DNA from: Pomacea canaliculata | Lineage: Eukaryota > Mollusca > Gastropoda > Architaenioglossa > Ampullariidae | Assembly: GCF_003073045.1 (NCBI RefSeq) | Contig: NC_037602.1 | Span: forward strand, 744,001 to 808,000 | DNA: 64,000 bases | Direction: 5' to 3' | In this document: piece by piece, positions 22,463-33,100 of the stretch | Numbering within the stretch: position 1 is the stretch's first letter | Layout: each line of letters opens with the position of its first letter | Made by a program: the position numbers and the translations under genes | Notes under the pieces: model-generated | The model's database searches: none | What the model saw: the letters and a program-made list of their open reading frames with translations, nothing else | What the model was told of the DNA's origin: nothing

Positions 22463-25400
22463 TCACCCAGCTACTTGAGAACTTGTCGACTTCCGGCGAC
22501 CCAGGAGAGACAGGAGAGCTCCGCGGAACTGCGATCCTTGTGTGACGTAGAAGACGAACCTGAAGGCGCAGTTGACACTGGCAGCGACATCCTTCACAGC
22601 CACAATCGTGTTGAACAAATTTCTGGAGAAGAGTGAAACAAAATAAAGTGAAGTGTAGCAGCAAGGTAGGGGCCACCCAGCTTTATTCGTGAAGCAAGTG
22701 GACGAGAATGTATGACCAACATAGTGTGACGCGCAAGTTCATCTGTATGCTCATCATGACCAAGCATAGTGAGCACAGTGAGTACGGCGGGATTTGAACT
22801 CCTGTCAACAGATCACCACGCGACTCTTCAGACCAACTCGACCACTACTTATGGACCACTACGATGAGACGACTCGACCACTGCCTAAAGATGGTAAAAC
22901 TTTTTTGGTAAAAATCCCATGGGAGCGCACGGGAGTACACCACATGTTAAAACTGAGTTTGCACATTAAATATTTAACACACGTGATCCATGGACATTCA
23001 AAGCGTCTGTGACTACAATTTATTGTATTTAAATCATTGACTTTCGTCAGCAGATTGTTTATCCCTCTAATGATTCTGGCGATGTCAGTTTGCTGAAACA
23101 AATACTTTATTTCATTATCCTAGTTTGTCCTCACCTCGAGTTCGTCTGTGCAGGTTGTTCTGGTAGCCTGGTCATCACTTTTACAACAGTTTTAGCCAGT
23201 TCCGATGTGTTTAGAATTTTAAAATGAAAATCGTTCTTAAAATAATTCTAAAACGTCTGAGCAACACTTCTAAACGGCTTTCGACAAAATTTTCTAAAAA
23301 CCTTTGTACAAGCCATTTTGAAGGTTTATATATATATATTGTGTATTTAACCTATAACCTCGTCAGAAACTTTGTCTAAAAACACGCTTTGTGCGACATC
23401 TTGACACTGTAGTCGCGCCACCTTGCAGGATATATCAGAAGTGAGACCGTTAATCTTTAAAATGCGATTGTGCAAGAGATGAGTGGGGAAGAACAAGTTT
23501 TACCTGAGCTCTAAACACGATGTTCGTGGACCTGCTGTGTGTATGCGTGTGCGTGTTCATCACACGAGGTGTCATGGAGTCTCAGACAAGTTTATGGCTG
23601 ACAGTAAAGGACAGGGTGCTACTACCCAAATCTCGAGGTCAGACTGAACTCCGGCCAGAACTTCAGGGTGTCCTTCAGGATGGCTGGCAGGACGCAGACG
23701 ATGTGCAGACAGCAGACCGCCACCAACATCCGGTGCAGCTTTGCCTCCGCCTTGCTCATCGTCATCCCGCCTTGCGATTGGCTGCCGGTCACTTCCTGTC
23801 GCCAGCTATTGGCTGACCTCAGGCGATGCTTAATGACGACCGTACACACCGTCACCAACAGCAGCGACAGCACTGGGAATCCAAAGACGACGACGATGTT
23901 GTCCAAAGTGTCGAAAAATACAGCGTGGGCCAGGTAGAAGCTTTTGAGGACAATTTAAGAAAAAAAAAAACTTCATCAAAACCTAGGAGTTAGTCAATAA
24001 TTCTTGTGAGGAGGTGAGGCCAGTAATGAGGTGTAAGGGTTGTCGTCAAGTAGCATGTGTAGCGCATGTAGTACTGAACTAGACCCATCAAATAAAACAC
24101 AAACTTGTGGAAAAAAAACTTGATAGGAGTGACGAAAAGGAAGATAAATATATAAAAAGGAAGCGGAATAAAATAAATTTAAAAAAACCTAGTCAAGAAA
24201 AGGACAGAAAAAAGACAGACTGATATAAAACACATATAAAGAAAGATGAAGAGTGGGAAGTTACCTGGATGACCCGATCTCATACAATACTGTACTCAGC
24301 TCCATGTCGTAAAAGCAGCTGACCTCGAATTCAAACCCATTCATGATGAAGTAGCCGACAAGTAAGATAAAGACGCTGGCGATGCCGACGACGACTACCT
24401 TCAGGCTGCACGAGTTGCGGGCCTTGAGCGGAGATAAGATGCTCACCAGTCGCTCCACGGCGGCCACCGTGGTCAGAAAGTTGGACATGAAGAGAAAAAG
24501 GGTTGCCTGGAGACAGGGCAAACAGAGCAAACGACAACATCCTATAAATTTATAGAAGTTGTAGCTTAGCTTTGTGAAGAGATTTTAGATGATATAGATG
24601 AACATCGCGATGCTGTGACGACGACAAGCAACTTCGTATATTTGGTCATCATATACAATGTCTTGACCATCGGAACACACACACACGCACACATATTACA
24701 TCTACACGCACACACACACACCCGTTCCTTTCAGTTCTCTGACCTGTCCTAGTGTTTGTGAGCTGACGGGTGCAGCCAGCACCACACAGGCCTGCGGCAG
24801 AAAGCAGGTGAGACAGAGGGAATGCCCTGAGGATCTCACACACCTGGCATAATCACAGAGCTAAGTGTGGAGTTTGTGTGAAACCACTGCTCCTCTACCT
24901 TCCTAACAATGTGATATTTGGTGACCGTGTGCTGCCAGACAGAAGTCCCCAGCCGGCCGTGCAGTGACGTCAGAGTCACGAGGGTCAGACGGATGGACGT
25001 CTGCAGGATGAGGAAGATCAGGTCGGAAAGGGAGAGAAGCAGCAGGCACAGGTTGATTCTCCCTCGCAAGCCGAGTCTGCCAACAGATGGCAGCACTGAC
25101 AGGTCGGGTATCTACCTCTTTGCCGAAAGTCTACCCGAGTCAGATAAACTCCCCTCAGTGCAATGACATACTCTCTTCTAACTCTAATAGATATTCCCCT
25201 TAAGGGAGCGCCAGAATTTTTTTTCTTTATTTTTTTTTTTTAGGCAAAGGATAATAACTCGCCAGTTGGGAATTCCCCTATACTCTCCTACCCTCAAAGA
25301 AGACTAACTATGACAGTTATTACAGTTACAGTACCTCATTAACGACGATTATCACTATTGTGATAACTGCTGATAATTAAATGTCATTTGAGGTAGAGGC

Positions 25401-25600
25401 AACAAAAGATCTTTATTGTAAATTTATTCACATATCAAACAAAAGGTGAGCAAGATTTCCAACCTGTAAAAGACGATGCAGCTGAGACTGTTGGTGACAA
25501 TGCCCACCAACATCAGGACGGGCATGACTCCGCAGTAGATGACCATCTCCAGCACACGCAGGGTAAAGGCGGAAATGACGTCACTGGAGTCGGTAGCCAT
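22463..25600 (-). CDS. Class A GPCR, chemosensory-receptor-like, five exons, intact
   Basis: Exons read from the minus strand are 25600-25464, 25076-24899, 24506-24265, 23940-23626 and 22622-22463. All junctions are GT-AG and phases match (sum 1032 nt, 343 residues plus TGA). TM1: VGIVTNSLSCIVFYR, ending at intron 1. TM2: LLLLSLSDLIFLIL. TM3: LFLFMSNFLTTVAAVERL with ERL for DRY, then SPLKARN as in the single-exon relative. ECL2 carries EVSC. TM5 is FGFPVLSLLLVTVCTVVI; TM6 is MLVAVCCLHIVCVLPAIL; TM7 is SVNCAFRFVFYVTQG then QFRGALL. TM3 lacks the conserved cysteine, as in its neighbours. An in-frame upstream ATG at 25690 would add 30 residues. Introns fall after TM1, at the TM3 entry, in ECL2 and before TM7. 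The neighbouring relatives lack all four introns. Confidence 0.85.
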
Positions 25601-25690
25601 TTTATTAAGCGTACAACCTACAGCCTGGAGACAGACTGCTGACTGTGGTGTTAGTGCTTGTGGCACCGTAACTAACATTAGTCGCACCAT

Positions 25691-26150
25691 CAACTAAAGT
25701 CATCCTCCCAGACACCTGGACTTCTGTCCTCGGTCCTCACCTGACCAGACTACGTCTACAAACACAAGGACGGTGTCCTTCCGTGAGCCATCACAATAAA
25801 AGTCAATTGTGCTTTGAATAAATAATTGCTCGATGTTTTAGCCATAGTTCATTTAAATTTAACTGCAAAGAATCTCACATCTTGTCAACTAATGTCAATC
25901 CTCTCTTGACGTTCACATGGACAGAAGTCACATGGTCCAGTGTCTGGTCTTCTCTCCTCCTTGACTCCTTCTCTCAGCAAACTATACACTGCGCCATTCG
26001 TCTCTGAGAATAGTCATGTCGACCAAGATAATCTTAGAAATGGAAGCACAAATCTTTTAGGGGATGACACGTCGACAAATTATTCTATTATAATTCTTGC
26101 TGTTGTTATTGTTGTTGTTGCTATAACAAATCCTGACATACAACTCTGAC
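25691..26150. other. Intergenic upstream of the five-exon GPCR
   Basis: Unique sequence with a short GTT run near 26100-26120. It probably contains the receptor promoter and 5' UTR. No elements could be assigned. Confidence 0.4.
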
Positions 26151-26154
26151 TAAC

Positions 26155-26452
26155 CGCCCGAGCTTCATGAGTATGTGTAGACACGGGCGTTTTGTAGACG
26201 ATGATGTTTAGCTGTTCGATACAACAATCAAACCCTCCGCCATTCAACTGGCCGTCCACCGACTTCAAGTCTGACAACAAGCGGTAAAGATGTTTGTCGA
26301 AGGAGGACTGGGGATGGAGTGACAGCAAATACAAGTTCAAGAGCATCTGAAAGCTGGCACAAAGATGTGAAAGTCGTCACCTGTGCAGCCGACGGCAAAT
26401 GTCGGATGGATGTTGGTGTCGATAACAGGATGGACAGATGACTGCGAAGATG
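26155..26452 (-). CDS. Unidentified coding-like exon(s), minus strand
   Basis: After an acceptor-like TTACAAAG at 26453 the frame reads SSQSSVHPVIDTNIHPTFAV then GCTGDDFHIFVPAF. One base out of register (near 26346) it continues MLLNLYLLSLHPQSSFDKHL, YRLLSDLKSVDGQLNGGGFD and CCIEQLNIIVYKT. Amino-acid composition is that of a globular protein, and the two pieces join sensibly if the junction TTTCAG has lost one base. Alternatively GTGACG...TTTCAG is a 34-nt pseudo-intron, which is too short to be likely. The family is not recognised. It may belong to the same gene as 27122-27496. Confidence 0.4.
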
Positions 26453-26561
26453 CTTTGTAACAAAAAACGATGAGGTTGGATATGTGGAGGCTGTGCTGAA
26501 TCTTAATATCATTGAGAGACGAGGTATTGTCGTGATGAGATTCATTTTCAAAGTTTTCACA

Positions 26562-26576
26562 CACACACACACACAG
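26562..26576. repeat. Short (CA)n
   Basis: Seven to eight CA units. Confidence 0.85.
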
Positions 26577-26787
26577 AGGCATGCATGCATACAAGAAACA
26601 CAAACACGTGTATGTTTGCGCTGTATGTGTGTGTGTGCGCCCACGCGCATAACCAACGACCTAAAAAGAGTTAAATTTTACGAGTTTTATATTTATATTT
26701 ACATTTATAAATATCACATATACACACGTCCCCATACACACACCTCTTAGAAGTGACAAACCCTTCATGACCCCCACACCTTTATTT

Positions 26788-26810
26788 CTGTGTGTGTGTG
26801 TGTGTGTTCG

Positions 26811-26874
<64 letters not shown>

Positions 26875-26896
26875 GTTTTGTGTGTTTTCGTGTGTG

Positions 26897-26995
<99 letters not shown>

Positions 26996-26998
26996 TGT
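26788..26998. repeat. Long (GT)n microsatellite
   Basis: More than 200 bp of GT dinucleotides with a TTTTGTTTTG interruption near 26870-26890. All long open frames here are artefacts of the repeat. Confidence 0.98.
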
Positions 26999-27107
26999 TC
27001 GTGAGTTGCAGCTTGTTTTAACCAATCAATGTTTGTACTCAGAGCGCTGTGATGATCGACACGATGCAGCAGAAACAAGTTTACACTTTTTCGAGTGTCT
27101 CCTTCAG

Positions 27108-27113
27108 TTTATT
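27108..27113 (-). terminator. Possible poly(A) signal AATAAA
   Basis: AATAAA on the minus strand eight nucleotides beyond the TGA at 27122. If the coding region actually continues in the shifted frame (see 27122-27496), this hexamer would be inside codons instead. Confidence 0.35.
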
Positions 27114-27121
27114 CCACAAGA

Positions 27122-27496
27122 TCAACATATGGATTGGATTTTGTTAATTCGGTCTTCAAACAATTGTCTCAGTTGGTAAACGTCTTGAAGAAACAAACCA
27201 AACTTCATAATGAGTCCCACGCCTGATGCTCTCGACCAGAATAACTCACCTGAGATGTGGAGGCCTTTGTTCTCCTCCCTCGGTGAGCATCTCAGTGTTC
27301 TGTGTGCATCTTCATCCAGCATCATCAAAGGGTTCATTTCAGTCTCAGTCAGTATTACCTTTGTTTTATTGTCTGCTTGTGACACCTGTTGGTGTGAGTG
27401 GTCCTTAAGGCTTACTTCTGTTCCACCAGGTACTTGCCCTCCTTCTCCCTTCCTGGTACAAACGCACTTCTAGGCGGAAACACTTTCTTGGGAAAC
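27122..27496 (-). CDS. Unidentified gene, 3' exons, minus strand
   Basis: Three exon-like blocks. 27496-27416 follows TTGGTTTTTAG and reads FPKKVFPPRSAFVPGREKEG then KYLVEQ before AAGTAAG. About 27372-27250 reads VILTETEMNPLMMLDEDAHR then TLRCSPREENKGLHIS before a perfect CAG-GTGAGT donor. 27183-27122 follows TTTCTTCAAG and reads DVYQLRQLFEDRINKIQSIC then TGA; its phase matches the preceding donor. The join between blocks 1 and 2 is uncertain, because the phases do not agree with the obvious sites. Near the stop, a one-base shift opens IHMLILWNKLKETLEK, so the stop might itself be an indel artefact and the gene could run on to 26452. The protein family is not recognised. Confidence 0.5.
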
Positions 27497-28897
27497 CTAA
27501 AAACCAAGCAGCCATTAACTTTTCTAAAATCTCGGCGTTAAAATTGTTAGGAACTGTGTGGATGAAGTAGTCAATGAAGGATGAGGAACAATGTGTGTGT
27601 TAATGCCACCTGCTGGAGAGCTGCTGTGATGGTAGCGAGAATTCCAACCACTCACCTGCTACACACGGGAACTCACTAGTCACCTGGCTGAAGGAAGAGT
27701 ACATCACCTTACACTAACAAACAAATTATTTACACATTGAGAGGGAGTACTTCCCTGCACACTGAGGGTACAAAATATCTTAATACACTGAGTGATGACG
27801 ATATCATCTGTACACTCAATAGAATAAACCATTTATCTATGACTGGACTGATCCCACTTTGTAGCTAAATACTGACGAACTAAATAACCTGAGCAGACCA
27901 TTGGCAGGTTCAGATTCACTGGCAGCGTTCAGTCTTTGTTGTTCTCGGTAAGAGTACAAAGTTCCCAAGAACATTATCTACTGTAAGAAGGCTTTTGATA
28001 GACTCTGGTGATGAGTGGAGGAGATAAATGGAGGTGATGTCTAATTATGGCCTCTTCCCCCCAACTGTTGTACTGGCAGGTCGGCCCCCACCTACAAACC
28101 GGCTTGTTCCAACTAGAAGGAAGAGCCACTTGACAAGCCTCCCACTGCCAGTCATTGAGTCAATAGGTCACGTGGGTACTGAGGTACACATACATTATTT
28201 GTACGGGGAGCATATTATGTGTACATGTTCCCTGTATCTTCTTCCTTAAAATGTGGTTTTTATAGGTTGTGAAAGGTCTAAAATGAAATAAACGCACAAA
28301 CAACGCATCACAATCATTTACACACGAACGCGCGCACACACAAAAGCTCTCTCTTGCACGCACGCACACAGTGACAGTGATAATGTTCTATTTATGTGGG
28401 TTTTAATATAAAACTTAATAATTTTAATAATTTAATATAATCATTTATATTACATCTATCACTGGCCTAATGAAGAATATCTCAGACTGCACGACTTCTG
28501 TAATAAATCACAGGCCCTAGCTAAAGGGAAGCTACTGTACAGCAGACTTAAATCAATTATTATGACGAGTAGCGCCCCTTACATCGTAACTTCAAAATGT
28601 TGGCAATGAACATGGCAAGGTTTTCACACTCCACACACACAAATACTATTTTTGTAGTAAACTCTCCTACAGTTGTGTATAGAAAGTGAGGCTGGAAGCT
28701 CCATACAGAGAAGGAATTCAGCTCTGGTCATCATGTTCCAGCCATGGCAGCAGTCAAAGTCGTCAAGGTGCGTGGTTGTTGGCTTTTCTAATGATTAATT
28801 TAGTTTTCTGTGCTTTTTAGTGCCTTCTTTAGCTTGCTTTCATGTCATACAAACCTTTTTTATGTGAGTGAAATTAGTGTGTGTTAGTATTAAAAGT

Positions 28898-29112
28898 ACT
28901 ACTACTAATAAAAAAATTACAAAATGTGTAAAGCTCATACTCACACACCTAAGGAGCAAGCTCTTAGCGCTTAAGAACAAGAACGAAACATGGACAGCAA
29001 ACGAGGGACAATAAAAAAACAACAACAACAAAACAAAAACAAAAACAAATAGTATGAGCTATAAAAGAATCAACAACCGTACTAAATGAAGAATAAAATC
29101 AAATAGAGAAAA
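28898..29112 (+). repeat. Dispersed repeat, copy 2
   Basis: Same block order as 1497-1672: GTAAAGCTCA, CTAAGGAGCAAGCTCTTAGC, AAGAACAAGAACGAAACATG, GAGCTATAAAAGA. It has an internal A-rich CAACAA expansion absent from copy 1. Confidence 0.55.
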
Positions 29113-29928
29113 CAGTACGAGGAACCAAATAATAAAAACAAGAATCAAGACACCATCCTCTCCGGCAGGAGGCCTTTATTAACCATTTTATCAATTAATC
29201 CATTAAGTGCCTGACTCTAGTTGAGTTTTATCACTAATCGAGTAAGTTGTGCATGTGACCAAACTCTGTGACTAGAGAACGAGTTGTCTACCTGTGACGG
29301 CCGCCACAGTCGTGACGTGTCAGCACAGGTAACTGGGAAAATCCGATTATATATATATACATTTTTATTTTTTTCAGACGGCTTTTGAAGGCAGTACACT
29401 TTTTCACACAAATCACGCAAAAGGTTTGTAAATATCATTAAAAATATTATACTGTATATGTGCGCTAAACTTGATTTATGTAACACTTGAAGGACTTTGT
29501 TTAATATTTGATAAAACAAAGAAAAAGAAAATATCATTTAAATGCAGACGTTAAGCCCCCACATGGCAAGGTATGGTAAGATAAAGGCTTTATAACAACA
29601 TTCGGCACCTAACATGTGGGGTGGGTCCGGAGCTTTCGGGTTACAGTTTGAGAAAACCGAGCATCCGATGGCGCTAGCTAGACTCGACTCTTTTGTTTGC
29701 CGGGTATCCACCTCCACTCACCGACATCATCTCAGTTTTTGTTTGCTGCTGCACTGCCGGGTATCCACTGTTACTGTTACACCCACTATTTTTTTTCCTC
29801 CTCATTCCCCTCTTCTGTTTATTCTCCATGTCTGACTATATTTAACTTCAGAAAAATTTCTTGGGTTGTCGGGTTCTTACCCACAGCTGATGAATCTCTG
29901 AATGGATAATGTACCTCAGAATCAACCA

Positions 29929-30312
29929 TCATGCAATAGATTCACTGTGACCTCTGACCGTGCAAACATCTTCAGAATAAATAAGGTTTGGAGCTAACCC
30001 ATGCAGGGCCATGGATGCAAAATACCCATGGATGTCAAATATGGAGAAACTATTCGCTATCCTTCTATCCATCTGAAGCTGTTCCTGTCTCTTTGTCCCT
30101 GTGTGTTTATCCTGCAAACCACGTTTGTGGAGTGAGAACCGCTTGTCAACATTAAAATCACGGCCTTTGGTCTCACACTCGTCCATTGTGCTCCCGACAG
30201 TGTGGAACTCGATCCTTGTCAGGATGAGAAACCTGTCGTCTGGAACCCTCCTGACGGAATCCAAACATATCCCCGCTGTACAAGAGCTGTGAAAGCACCC
30301 GGGGTGGCACAT
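29929..30312 (-). other. Unidentified open frame of protein-like composition
   Basis: The minus-strand frame reads DSVRRVPDDRFLILTRIEFH, TVGSTMDECETKGRDFNVDK, RFSLHKRGLQDKHTGTKRQE, then NSFSIFDIHGYFASMALHGL before a stop. Its charged and hydrophobic pattern is unlike the repeat-derived frames around it. Upstream, a neighbouring frame (SGHVPPRVLSQLLYSGDMFG) looks like a continuation out of register. It could be a decayed gene or mobile-element fragment. No domain is recognised and no splice sites bracket it clearly. Confidence 0.3.
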
Positions 30313-31852
30313 GGCCAGATGTATTTCTTATGAACTGCATTCCTGGCGATGTCAGATAGATATTTCTAAGGAATATATTCACAGGCAATTATGCAGTTTC
30401 TTTCGCAATATAACAAATAACAAATAAAACAAATCATTTCTTAAGAAAAACATTCACAGTGATGTGAGAAAGTATTTCCTGCTGAATCTTTTCACACCAG
30501 AATACGAGATTTCTTTTGAAAGCTATGTACAGCAATATAAGACTATTCTTTATGGAATGTATTACAGCAATGTAAGAGATATAAGAGCAATGTATTCACA
30601 CACACACACAGGTGCCCAAATCCGACTGTCAAGTCCAGTTATCAGGTGAAGCGCGTGCAGCAGCAGGCGACCAACAAATTGTTTCAATTGCATTGTCTCC
30701 TCAATAATTATTTCAGCTCCGCGGTATTTCACTCTCCCAGTATTTCAGTCTCCCAAGGACACTGCCACCTGATGACAGCTGATGACCAAGGGACTACCTG
30801 TCATCATCATTACACCTCAAGGCCCCGCCAGCCTAGCCCTATATCAGCACTGACACGTGTCACTGTGCCCTCCATTGACTGGAGTGTGGAGGCTACAAGT
30901 GGACACACAGTCACGTGGCCTTGTTTTCACATTCAAGTATTTGGCTTGTTCCGCGCTTGTACCATCAGAGACACCATCACTCACCGGACATTGCTGGAAG
31001 ATTTATGAAAATGTACGAAACCCACATCAAGAGGCAGCATGACCTAGCTCCCTGTGCTGGTGCAGCCTGTAGAACAACGGTAAATCATCCGCTTATCATA
31101 TGAGTGATAGTCGTCAGCTGCGTTGTTCAGGTCCTTCCCTCACTTCTCTCTCATTGTGTTCACAGGACTGAACTCTGAAGTGTTGTCTGTACGTGGCACG
31201 TGTTCACAGGACTGAAGGCAAAAGGTTTCCTCTGCTTTGTTACCCTCGTTTCTTCCCTCACTCTCTAAAATCCCCCTCGTCGTCCAAAGTTACTGAGGAG
31301 GAAGTATATTGTATCAGTAATCCGCCAGGCAAGCAACCAACCACTGAGCCAGCCATGCAAGCAACTGTTTCTAATGGTTAGTGTGCTCAGTTCTGAATGT
31401 CGCCGGTTCAAGTCTCACTTTAGCCAGTAACTGGTAAACTCTTCTTACCCACCAGAACCTTATCTGCGAGCGAAGGCAAGAGTCGGCAAAAAGACGGGTA
31501 GACTACAAGTTGTTGTACCACACAGTTCACTGATTATATAGCAAGTAGACTATGGACCCCTTGACATGTTTGCCCCTACAGTACCTGTTCATTGTTGAAA
31601 GGCACGTTGGGTAACATGTATTAAAGCATTTTGAAATACCATATTTATAGGTTTGAAATGCTGGCTGTAAACTCAAGCTGTCATCAAAAACCCTCAATGT
31701 ACAAATATTTTAATAAAGCGAGTGAAATAGAGGCTCCTACTCATATTAACCCTAGTAATCTCTTGGACTTTGTAGACTTTCAAGACGGGAAGACATGAAA
31801 TCTTTTCAACACTTTGATAGTGCATGAGAACAGTGCTGTAACATCCTGGCAA

Positions 31853-32057
31853 TAATGTAGCTTTGTACAGTACAGTCTACACATAATGTAGCTTTGTACA
31901 GTACAGTCTACACATAATGTAGCTTTGTACAGTACAGTCTACACATAATGTAGCTTTGTACAGTACAGTCTACACATAATGTAGCTTTGTACACTGCAGT
32001 CTACAATAATGTTTCTTTGTACAGAGCAGTCTACACATAATGTAGCTTTGTACACAG
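31853..32057. repeat. 31-bp minisatellite, about 6.5 copies
   Basis: Unit TAATGTAGCTTTGTACAGTA followed by CAGTCTACACA. The first four copies are essentially identical and the last ones diverge, so the array is young. Confidence 0.95.
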
Positions 32058-32094
32058 GCAATACTGTGCATAGAACACTGTCTCACAGACTTTA

Positions 32095-32325
32095 TTCCTT
32101 TTATACAACATGTCACATGTTACCGAGGAGATGTTAATATGACAGTCTATACACTACAGACATGACACATCTTACTGGGGAGAGGATTACATGACAACCT
32201 CTACACTGAAGTATGTCACATGTTATCGAGCAGATGATTACATGACAATCTATAGACTGCAGACATGTCACATGTACCTATACACTGAAGCATGTCACTT
32301 GTTACCGGGGAGATAACAACAACCT
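32095..32325. repeat. About 55-bp degenerate tandem repeat
   Basis: Four imperfect copies with the order ATGTCACATGTTACCG, GAGATGATTACATGACA, then TCTAYACACTGCAGAC. It directly follows the 31-bp array. Confidence 0.75.
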
Positions 32326-32940
32326 ATATATACACTGCACTCTGACTTACATCATCAGGTCCATCACCTGTCCTTCTCCTCTCATGATGTTGCTCTCGTG
32401 AAAATAGTTACCTTTATATATGCTTATCAAATTTGATATTGGTTAAATATTAATGGAGTTCAAAGGTCGTCTTTCTAAAACAGACTTTTGACAAAGTTGA
32501 GTACAGAGAAGCAAACATTCAAGGGAGGTAATATTCATCCTCTTAATTCAAATAAATACGATTGGAGAGTTATCTTTCTTGGCACCAGGTACTCCCACCC
32601 TGATTCTGTCGCTGACGAGGCCAACAAGTGAAGTTCGGGTGGGGTGTTCCTCGCTGCACCCTGGTGTGACCTCAGCAAGCGGTGCAGTGACCCCTGACCC
32701 CAGCCAGGAGGCGAGGTGGGTGCCATCATGTCGACCAGCAGACGACACCAGACGAGAGGCCACTTACACGTCTCCAGGAGGTCTGCTCCTTCGTCATCCA
32801 CACTTTGAGCAGACGACATGTGACAAGCTACTGGTTGCTGAAAAAAAAAAAAAGCGGTGTGCGGTGGCGGCGTATCGATCACACCAGCGCGTGCACGCCA
32901 GGCTTGTCGTCATCACTCCTTGTTGTTCTTATCCCTGCAG

Positions 32941-33100
32941 CCTGGTGCACGCAGTCTCAGCCCTCAACCCTCAACCTCAACCTCATAGATGGTGTCACAG
33001 CTGCGGACACTCGCCAGCTAAGCACACAGTTCAGTCCCACCCTGGTCCCTACCCTGGCTGCCTTCCTGGAGCAGCCACCATGGTGTAGCACGGACACAGG
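32941..33100 (+). CDS. Isolated exon-like block, plus strand
   Basis: It is flanked by a strong acceptor (TTCTTATCCCTGCAG) and by ACAG-GTACAC. The open frame reads WCTQSQPSTLNLNLIDGVTA, ADTRQLSTQFSPTLVPTLAA, then FLEQPPWCSTDTG. Composition is that of an ordinary soluble protein. No partner exon with a matching phase was confirmed; a possible MAAKP start exon ending AG-GTAAGG at 33308-33323 and the block at 36774-36875 are nearby. Family unknown; it might be the 5' part of a larger plus-strand gene. Confidence 0.35.

Larger units (their letters stand above)
27502..32940. other. Mostly unannotated interval with repeats and isolated exon-like blocks
   Basis: Contains a plus-strand exon-like block (27904-27951, TIGRFRFTGSVQSLLF between AG and GTAAGA), a possible start exon MAAVKVVK at 28744-28768 ending at AAG-GTGCGT, a dispersed repeat (28898-29112), a minus-strand open frame (29929-30312), a tRNA-SINE-like head near 31375-31450 with GGTTCAAGTC, and minisatellites at 31853-32320. 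None of the blocks could be chained into one gene. Confidence 0.4.

Noticed and set aside
26765-27179. Long open frames of alternating Cys/Val or Thr/His
   Set aside because: They are translations of the GT/CA microsatellite.
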